From Meandrina meandrites (Eukaryota > Cnidaria > Anthozoa > Scleractinia > Meandrinidae): a stretch of 64,000 bases of DNA. Shown here in pieces: positions 49,101 to 59,400 of the stretch. Position numbers and translations under genes: made by a program. Every line of letters begins with the position of its first letter. Position 1 is the stretch's first letter. The notes below the pieces were generated by a model that was given only the letters and a program-made list of their open reading frames with translations, had not been told where the DNA came from and did not search any database. The stretch is from assembly GCA_963693305.1 (NCBI GenBank), contig OY855908.1, positions 4,392,501-4,456,500 on the forward strand, read 5' to 3'.

Positions 49101-51649
49101 CTTCAGGATACTGCAATGTTTTTGCATCGATTTTTGCTGCTGTGCGATGCTGTAAATTGGAGAATTTATGTTGGGATTTCAAGTGGCTCTGCAACTGTTC
49201 TCTGGCCAAGCGGACGAGCAGTTTTATTTATGTAGTTCTGAATACGAAATGAGCACGTGCGTTATATATTGAACGAATTCGCACCTTTCCAAGGGGGGTG
49301 TATTTGATATGCGCGCCCAGGAGGGGAGGGAAGATGTACGCTCAATGAACGTAACAATGAGATGTAATAAGTTACATAAGAGTTGAACAAGCGATTGCAA
49401 TTGTTCTAAAGGATACGCAGATGAAATAAATTCTTTGTTTTTGAGCTTGAATGCAGTGGCGAAGTGGACGAGTAGTTTTGTTTAGATTTACAATGGAAGA
49501 TTATATAACTGCTGCATCTCCTGGGCGCGCATATCAAATACACCCCCCTTGAAAAGGTGCGAGTTCGTGCAATAAATAACGCACGTGCTCATTTCGTATT
49601 CAGAAATACATAAACAAAACTGTTCGTCCGCTTGGCCAGAGAGCAGTCGCGGACACGCTTAAAATCCCAACATAAATTCTCCAATTTACAGCATCGCACA
49701 GCAGCAAAAATCGATGCAAAAACATTGCAGTATCCTGAAGTTTGTTTGGAAGGAGTTTGACACAAAACTGCGGTGTAATTTTGAAAAATTTATGAAAAAT
49801 GTAACTTTGTTTGTTGGTTTGATAAGATTTTCAGTCATTTTGTAATGTTTACCGGGAAAGCAAATACTTTTTAACAGTTGTCACTATCGCAAATCGGCGA
49901 GGCACATTGATTTAGCAAGCACTGGGGATGCTTCTTGCAGAAATTTGGGTCCGTAGCTTGTTCTTGCAAAGGGCGCCAAGAAAAGAACATTTCAACAGAA
50001 TTTAAGTGTCGAATTTAGGTGACCTTAATATTTCAGTGATTCTGTTCCGACGATTTTTCTGAAACTTGGCTATAATATGTATTTAGTCAATATCAGCTGA
50101 TTTCAGAAGTCATTTTAGCCGAAATCTATCAGCAAAATTTTTTTCTAGACTCGATTTTTTGTTAAAAGTGGGGTCAAATTAAATGCCAGTAATATCAAAA
50201 ATATTTTTAACCAGTTAAATCGAATTTCATATTACTATTACCAAATGATAGGTGAACATTTTCCCAAAGTTTCACTGCCATCGCGTCAAAGCCTAAAAAG
50301 TTATAACGCAAAGTTTGTCATGGACAAGTGCGCCCGCAATAAATATGGAGCCACCTTATCAGCTGGATAAATTTTACCTGGTAATTCATGGCGGAATACC
50401 CGCAGGATCCCTGGTCTTATTGAAATCCATGGTAGTAAATTACCAATTTGCAGTTATTATTAAACTTAGCGATCAGTTAACAGACCTTTTTCTTCTATTT
50501 ATTGTTGTTTTTAGTGGGTTCATTCTAATCTGCCCTCCAAGCTTCGCTCCCAGTTCAATTTCTTTTTGTTCTTTCTTCTGTAACGAGGCTTGGAGGGCAA
50601 TTTACATGAACACAAAAGGATAAAAGTTAGGCTGAAAAAGGTATATTGTTTGTACTTGAATAATTTTCTTTTTTGTAGAATTTCAAGCTGAGGTTTCAGT
50701 TTCCTTACTATGGTCACTTACTTGATCAAGTAATGCTTACAACGGGAGGTAGGAACCATTATTGAGAAAACTTTTACTTACTAAGAATATGTACTTCACT
50801 TAATACATTTAAATTAATTTTATTACGACACTATAACACTCAACTGAATTCGGTTTGAAATCTTTAAATCTGAATGGTTCTCCCATTGTTAACAATTTGT
50901 ATTCATTGACGAGCACAATCGTGTACACTTTCAATCAGCTTTCTTGTACTTATATAGTTGACGGGGCAAACCGGTGTCAAAATAAATTTTAACCTTATTG
51001 TTTTACCTTACACATTGCTACTGGAAAGGGAAAATATTTTTTATGTTTGGCTTAATTCTAGCTTTGAGCGATTAAGGACGTTTGTGAGAAAACCTTTTAA
51101 CGTTGATTTTTTCTAAAACTTTCACTTCTGTGAGATAATGAGTTACTCTGATGTCAGAAATGTAAAAAAAAATGAGGGTCGCCGAATTCATTTCGGAGAT
51201 AAGGTGTCCGAAAGATCACTTAAATCTGAAAAATCGGCCTTCGTTACTGAAAATGGCGACAGTATATCTGTTTGTCCAAACATATCGCGAATAAGCAAAT
51301 TAATTCAACTGGTGATGTTTCTTCAAGTAAATCTAATCATTTAGTGATCACATTTGCACTACTCCCCTGACAGTCGAAAGATGGCAAGATTATATTCGAT
51401 GCAGCGTGGGCAGAACATTCCCTGTTGATTGTTTGATCATTTTTTTTTACAATCTGTCGAGACTTGTAAAGAAAATGCGTTCTAAAAAATGTGGGGGTCA
51501 CTGATCATTTACGGGAGTAAACTAGAAGAGATTACCAGCCCTACCGTATTTACTCGAATAAGCGCCGCGGATTATTCGATTGTCCCTACAGGACCCCTAA
51601 GATAACAGTACTTTCAAGTACTGATGGGTTAATCTTGTTAAAATATTCG

Positions 51650-51721
<72 letters not shown>

Positions 51722-51864
51722 TTTATGCATCGTTATCCCTGTTGATGTAATGTATATGAAATGATTCATATGTGAACTGCGGATATATATGAAGGTGATA
51801 TGTGATCTTCGCAGTGAATTTCCAATTTAAGCAATTGGAATAAAGAAGCCTGAAAAAAAAATCA

Positions 51865-51898
<34 letters not shown>

Positions 51899-52126
51899 GA
51901 TACCGGTGCGATGCTCTACCAACTGAGCTATGAAGCCACACTTTGGGAGCGAGGTCAATTGTGAGTTCATATTTTCCCGTGAAAGGAGTGAAATGATGTA
52001 ATGTATATGAAATGATTCATATGTGAACTGCGGATATATATGAAGGTGATATGTGATCTTCGCAGTGAATTTCCAATTTAAGCAATTGGAATAAAGAAGC
52101 CTGAAAAAAAAAAAAAAAAAAAATCA

Positions 52127-52160
<34 letters not shown>

Positions 52161-52375
52161 GATACCGGTGCGATGCTCTACCAACTGAACTATGAAGCCA
52201 CACTTTGGGAGCGAGGTCAATTGTGAGTTCATATTTTCCCGTGAAAGGAGTGAAATGATGTAATGTATATGAAATGATTCATATGTGAACTGCGGATATA
52301 TATGAAGGTGATATGTGATCTTCGCAGTGAATTTCCAATTTAAGCAATTGGAATAAAGAAGCCTGAAAAAAATCA

Positions 52376-52409
<34 letters not shown>

Positions 52410-52887
52410 GATATCGGTGCGATGCTCTACCAACTGAGCTATGAAGCCACACTTTGGGAGCGAGGTCAATTGTGAGTTCATATTTTCCCGTGAAAGGAGT
52501 GAAATGATGTAATGTATATGAAATGATTCATATGTGAACTGCGGATATATATGAAGGTGATATGTGATCTTCGCAGTGAATTTCCAATTTAAGCAATTGG
52601 AATAAAGAAGCCTGAAAAAAATCAGGGCTTCAACGGGATTCGAACCCGTGAATTGGAAATTCACTGCGAAGATCACATATCACCTTCATATATATCCGCA
52701 GTTCACATATGAATCATTCACTGCGAAGATCACATATCACCTTCATATATATCCGCAGTTCACATATGAATCATTTCATATACATTACATCATTTCACTC
52801 CTTTCACGGGAAAATATGAACTCACAATTGACCTCGCTCCCAAAGTGTGGCTTCATAGCTCAGTTGGTAGAGCATCGCACCGGTATC

Positions 52888-52921
<34 letters not shown>

Positions 52922-53136
52922 TGATTTTTTTCAGGCTTCTTTATTCCAATTGCTTAAATTGGAAATTCACTGCGAAGATCACATATCACCTTCATATATA
53001 TCCGCAGTTCACATATGAATCATTTCATATACGTTACATCATTTCACTCCTTTCACGGGAAAATATGAACTCACAATTGACCTCGCTCCCAAAGTGTGGC
53101 TTCATAGCTCAGTTGGTAGAGCATCGCACCGGTATC

Positions 53137-53170
<34 letters not shown>

Positions 53171-53386
53171 TGATTTTTTTTCAGGCTTCTTTATTCCAAT
53201 TGCTTAAATTGGAAATTCACTGCGAAGATCACATATCACCTTCATATATATCCGCAGTTCACATATGAATCATTTCATATACATTACATCATTTCACTCC
53301 TTTCACGGGAAAATATGAACTCACAATTGACCTCGCTCCCAAAGTGTGGCTTCATAGCTCAGTTGGTAGAGCATCGCACCGGTATC

Positions 53387-53420
<34 letters not shown>

Positions 53421-56400
53421 TGATTTTTTTCAGGCTTCTTTATTCCAATTGCTTAAATTGGAAATTCACTGCGAAGATCACATATCACCTTCGTTATCCC
53501 TGTTGTTCATAAAAACAAAATACTGAAATTATTGATGTGTTCAGTATTATCGGTTTGAGCTTTCATGTCGTAGCAGTGTTTGTGCGTGGTCAACAAGAAT
53601 TTTGAATTAACGCGTAAATTTCTGTTTCACTTTTTGTATGTTGGAATTCTTGGTAGAATCGCATAGCTCAAAGAATTCTAGAGCTCTGATTGGCTAGAGA
53701 TGCGAGGGTATTCAGCGCGGTATTGCGACTTGAAAGTGAGGCTGTGTAAAAATTCGCAACATTCACCACATTTTCATTTTTAAAAGGTTATGCGATTCAA
53801 GGAAAATTCATTACCTGACTCGTGAATTCCACGTTAAATTTCACTTGAAAAACCGATATCGCAAACATCGCTTCGCGATTCGTGCGATATCGGTTTTTTT
53901 CGCGTGAAATTTAACGTGGAATTCCCTTGTCAGGTAATGAATTTTCCTATAGTATTTGTTGTATTTGAGGCTGTTTTATTCCACACAGAATGAAGAGGGA
54001 TTGCATTTAAAAAGCAAAGTTTGCAGAACTCTTCCGTTACAGGACTGTTACTCTGGCACTGGCGACTTTTTAAAATTGAAGCCAACAAAATGCTACTGGG
54101 GGCCTTTTTATAGGCTCGCTCCGTGTTTAGGGTTTGCCTCATTGCGTTGACTGCTCGCTCATAGTAAACTTAATGAATAATTGCTAATATTTAATCTCTG
54201 CCTGTTTATAAAATAAAGAGACTAGCTACATGAATGAATCAAAGTTGCCTGACGGTACACATCAGTGGCGGATCCAGGCCTTCACCTAAGGGGGGGGGGG
54301 GGGGGGGGCGCTTTTGAAGGCTTGACTATAAATGTTGAATTCTGTGAATATAGTTCCGGCAGTTCAAAGAAAATACGATATTTCCGAAAAAATAAGGGGG
54401 GGGGGGGGCGTCCCCCCCGGGCCCCTCCCCTGGATCTGCCACTGCACATCATCTTTCTATTGGCTGCCTGCAATCTTTTTTTTAAGGTTTCCTGTACATG
54501 GACACGCACGACACTAAGCTCATTACGCAGGTACAATACCTGGCACCACTCATGGCGTACTTCAATCCTCATTTGAACAGAGAATCAAAGGTTTTAACTC
54601 TTGATGATGGTATGTTTACAATTTATTATAATAATGAAAAGATTACCAGCACGTGTTAACCTATTGTAATTGGCTTCCAGCTCAATCATGCATAGATCTC
54701 AGTTAAAATTAATCTTTCAGTGAAGGTTCCTTGTATATTCATAATAGGCCTTCGTCGGTCAGGGTTGACCATGAGTAGCATCCTAGTTGTCTGCTTGGCT
54801 GGAGCAACGGCGTCTGTGGCTGTAGAGGCCGATGCGGGAGTGACAGTCTCTGTTGCAGAGGCTGCATCTGTGCTCTGTCTCTGGTCTGTCGAGACTGTCC
54901 CTTTGTTTTCTGCGGACCCGCCTCTCTGTGGCGGTTTGTGTCAGCTTCTCCTCACCTGATCTGAGGTGTTTGGTCAGGGCTTCTCTCCACTTGAACCGGT
55001 TGGCTGCTAGGCTCTCCCAGGACTCTGTGTTGATGTCTACAGCCTTCATGTCGCGCTTCACGACGTCGCGGTATTGCAGCTGTGGCCGCCCGATGGGTCT
55101 TTTTCCACAGGCCAGCTCTCCGTACAGGAGGTCTTTGGGGATGCGGCCGTATGGCATGCGGTGGACCTGGCCTAGCCAACGGAGTCTGTGCTGTCTGAGC
55201 AGTGTGAATATGTTGGGCAGACCTGCACGAGACAGGACCTCAGTGCTGGGGCCCTTGTCTTGCCATGATATTCCCAGGATGATGGTCAGCCCAAAGTCTC
55301 TACAGTCCTGGGAGAAGTGGTCCATCAGTGACTGAAGTTTGCGCTGGGTGTGGGTTGCCACCGCCACATCGTCAGCAAATGGCATTTCTCTGATAAGTGC
55401 CTCGCGCACCTTGGTATTGGCTCTGAGGCGGGCAAGATTAAAAAGCCTGCCATCTGATCTTGTACGCAGGTACATCCCTTCTTTTGACGTGCCAATGCTT
55501 CAGAAGCATGGCAAGAAGTTCCCAAAGAGAGTTGGCGCGAGGACACAACCCTGTTTGACCCCGCTGCAATGTTGAAGGGCTCCGAAGTGTTGCCGTTGAA
55601 CTGCACAGTCCCCTGCATGTTGCTGTGGAGGACTCAATCAAGCTCTGCAGCTTGGGTGGGCAGCCAATCTTGGGCAGGATTCTCAAGAGGCCCTCTCTGG
55701 TGACAAGGTCGAACGCCTTCGTGAGATCGATGAAGCTACGTACTGTTCCCTGCACTTCTCCTGAAGTTGGCGAAGGGAGAAGAATGTCTACCGTCGATCT
55801 TTCAGCTGGGTAGACACGTTCGGCAAGTTTCTACAGACGGACCAAGATGCAGACGGACCGAGCGAAGACTTTGCCCACGATGCTGAGTAGCGAGATACCT
55901 CTGAAGTTGTTACAGTCGCTACGTTTGCCTTTGTTTTTGTAGAGGGTGACGATCTTGGCATCCCTCATGTCTTGCAGAACAGCCCCTTCTTTCCAGCACT
56001 GGTAAAAGACTTCATGCAAAGGAAGAAGTACAGTAGTCGCGCAGTGCTTGATCAGGTCGGGGGGGATCCCGTCGTTGCCTGGGGTGAGGCCATGCTGTTG
56101 ATGGCCTTGTTAAGTTCCTCTGTGGTCGGTTCAGTGTCGAGCTCTTCCATGACAGGCAGGCACTCGATGGCATCGAGGGCTGCAGTCGTCACAACACTCT
56201 GTCTGGAGTAGAGGTCAGAATAGTGTTCCACTCATCTCTCCATCTTTTGCCCCTTGTCTGTGATGACTTCCCCAGTGGTGGATTTCAGGGGAGCCGTCTT
56301 GTTCTACACTAGTCTCATTGCTCTCTTGATGCCATCATACATCCCTCTAATGTTCCCTGTAATTTCTGCTGTCTGGATTGTTTCGCTGAGCTCTGACCAG

Positions 56401-59400
56401 TGTCTGGCAGTTTGCTGAGCTTTGCTCCTGGCAGGCCGGACAATCTGCAAGTTTCTCTCGCTGGGGGACCACTTGTACTCCGCTAGAGCGTGCGCTTGGC
56501 TTCAATGACGGGAGTCATCTCGGCGGACTTGGCTTCAATCCAGTCGTGTGGCCTCAGGGTCTTTCTCCCAAAGTTGGCCAACGCAGTGCGGTGCATGGTA
56601 TCCCGCAGGGCAACCCACTTCTCCGTGGCAGAGTCTCCGGTCTGTGAGGTTTTCAGTTCGCTCTCGAAGCTCCTAGCAAACTGCTCCTCAAGATCTGTCT
56701 GGCTCATCTTGCCGACATCAATGCGAGGATTCCCTTGCTTCTTGCCACGATGGTACCTCTTGGGCTGAAGCTTGATCTTGCAGCACACCAAGGAATGGTC
56801 TGTATCCGCGCTGTGGTAAGAGCGTGTGTGGAGAACGTTCGTAATGGCGGTTCGTCTGACCAGGATGAGATCCAGCAGATGCCAGTGTTTGGAGCGTGGG
56901 TGTCTCCAGGATACCTTGTGCTGGGGCTTGGTCTTGAAGAAGGAATTGGCTTTGCACAGGTTGTGGTATGTGCATAGCTCGAGCAGTCTCTGGCCGTTGT
57001 CGTTCATTTTGCCGACGCCAAACTGTCCAAGGCATGAGGGCCACGAGTCGTGATCGGAGCCCACTCTGGCGTTAAAGTTGCCTAGGAGAACAACTTCTTC
57101 TTTGCTTGGGATGCTGCTGATGGTGGCTGCAATCCTGTCGTAAAACTCGTCCTTGGCGTCCGGTGTGGCCGTTGTCGCTCATTTTGCCGACGCCAAACTG
57201 TCCAAGGCATGAGGGCCACGAGTCGTGATCGGAGCCCACTCTGGCGTTAAAGTCGCCTAGGAGAACAACTTCTTCTTTGCTTGGGATGTTGCTGATGGTG
57301 GCTGCAATCCTGTCGTAAAACTCGTCCTTGGCGTCCGGTGTGGCGGAGAGTGTTGGGGCGTACACGTTGATGAGGGTGACGGGGCCTGCCGTAGTGACTC
57401 GACAATTGGTGTCATTACGATGCCAAAATGTTGTGCAATTTAATTGCGTTTTTGCTTGCACCGTTTGTGTATTCACAGATTAAGATCAACGTTTTAATTG
57501 GCAGGTAAAAACATTTCTTTGAAAGATCGACCGGTAGTTGACCGGTAGTTGACGTATTGATAAATCGGTTGATAACTGACTGACTATCGGTCAGCTATCA
57601 GTTGACACTCGGTCGACTACCGACGGACTGTTGTCAGTGGATGTATCGGCTGACACTCCAATAATATATGTCGGTGGTCAGTGGAACGATGTATTGGATG
57701 GCACTACCTACAGTAAACATGATCCTTATTTCTCTTCCTGGAAAGCAGTGTTGTTTTGGACAAGAAAAATAAATGATGAATGCCATATTAGGCTGATGTC
57801 ATTACTGCAGATGTATAGTCCAAATATGGATTTTTGTTTTGTAAAACATGATAATATTTAACAATTATTCCACGAGCGCGCGTTGGATATGAGATGGTAG
57901 ATAGCCAACGTGGCGCGTAGCGCCGAGTTGGCTATAACGATCTCATATCCAACAAGCGCCCAAAAGAATTGCAATATTTGAGCTCCCCAGCTGTTTTCGT
58001 TGACGCGCATCGGCTACGAAATTTGTGGTGAATGGTATATGAGCTCATATACCATTGCCTGTTAGCCAATCAAATCTCAGGAATTGCAATATACCATTGC
58101 TAGTTTTTAATAATTAATAATATTTATCCCTTATGTTTGTATTTTTGTCTAGGATCAAAGTTGACAGTAGAGTGGTACAACGTTTATCTACATTTGAACA
58201 CCACTGGTAAAAACAATTACGATATCACCATGGTTATTTTTAATCAACACGTTGTTATTAATTTTAATGAATAACTCTCACTGGCAAATGGCAATAAACA
58301 GATATTGTTTTGTTTTTTTACACAGTAGATCGTCCGTTCACTTTCCAGTGCACTCTACACAAAAATGGCACAATCTGGTTTGCATACAAAGAGGTATTTA
58401 TATGTCCACAGTCAATGTACAAGTTCTCCATAATAGTATCTTATTCTATGTTATCTTTCCATGTTCTTAATTATACTACCTCACTTTTTAGTTGATGCAA
58501 TAACAATGGTATCAAACAAATACCCAATCATTGGTGAACAAGCTGTGGTCATCTTTTTTGACATAGCAGATTACCGTACCAACAGTGTTAACTGCCAAAA
58601 AAGCTTCTAATTTTAAAGTGTATATGAAGTAAAAAATAATTACTGCTTATTTTTAAGGCTTTTCGAAATAAAGACGAATGGCGTTTTCCTTTTTGAAATA
58701 TCTTCTTTCGTTATGGAGATATTTAGGTTTTGTAATATTAAGTTTAGTGCTTTTTAGCTTCAATTTTAGCTTCACATTGTGATACCATGTTAAGGAACGA
58801 TAGTTTGCAAAGTTTAAAAATATTTATCAAAGGGGTTCAGAACCACCTCAATTTTTTTTTAACTTCCTTAAGACAGCTTGTTGTCTTGATCTCACACTGT
58901 TTTTCCCATTCATTTTATAAATAAAACTCTTTTTGTGTATAGATCCACACAAAATGTTTGGTTAATTACTCTTGTGTTCTTGTGCCGGATTTTGCAAATT
59001 GCCCTTGTCATTTCGTGACTCATCGGGCCATTTGTGCGGTTTAGATCCTAACTAAGGCTGAAAAGGTCAGTGGCCTCCCGCCCTCAAACTAACCTCTGGG
59101 GGTAGGCTGAGGGCGGAGATGACTGAAATTCCAGGTAAATCCTAATTTCTCTTGGGCCTGCTATTTTACAGATTCCAGTTGAGGTGCACAAAATTCCCTC
59201 CTTACCGTACCACCCTGTAAAAGTTGGAATATCAGATGCCTTTGTCATCCGATATAGAGATACCCAAACGGGCATTCCATACCGGTTTTTCTACATATAT
59301 AGCGCAATAAATATCACCAAGCAGAGTGTTGTCAACAACGCAGCAGTGATATTTCAACCTCAGCTAAGTAAGTAAAATTTATGTAAAGATTTTGATAAAT

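Larger units (their letters stand above)
51745..53490. mobile_element. Inverted tandem array of tRNA-like units
   Basis: Units of about 249 bp, each with a tRNA-like gene and conserved flanks, run leftward to 52650 and then rightward from there (head-to-head). Three complete tRNA-like genes and one 3' half lie on the - strand, three complete ones on the + strand. TCGTTATCCCTGTTG at 51730-51744 and 53491-53505 bounds the whole array. The sense-strand flanks end in CTGATTTTTTTCAGGCTTC, a Pol III-type T run in a small hairpin. The centre contains an extra copy of a CACTGCGAAGATCACATATC segment. Lies in PLXDC copy 2 intron 4. Confidence 0.93.

Noticed and set aside
52017..53268. Open frames of over 200 codons on both strands around the tRNA-like array
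   Set aside because: They read through tandem tRNA-like units (e.g. CGFIAQLVEHRTGIAEVTGS is translated tRNA sequence); not proteins.
51651..53505. CRISPR array
   Set aside because: The regular repeats here are 249-bp tRNA-like units in a eukaryotic intron, not short repeats with unique spacers.
54853..55335. + strand open frames over the LINE (160 codons and others)
   Set aside because: Antisense shadows of the - strand reverse transcriptase region.
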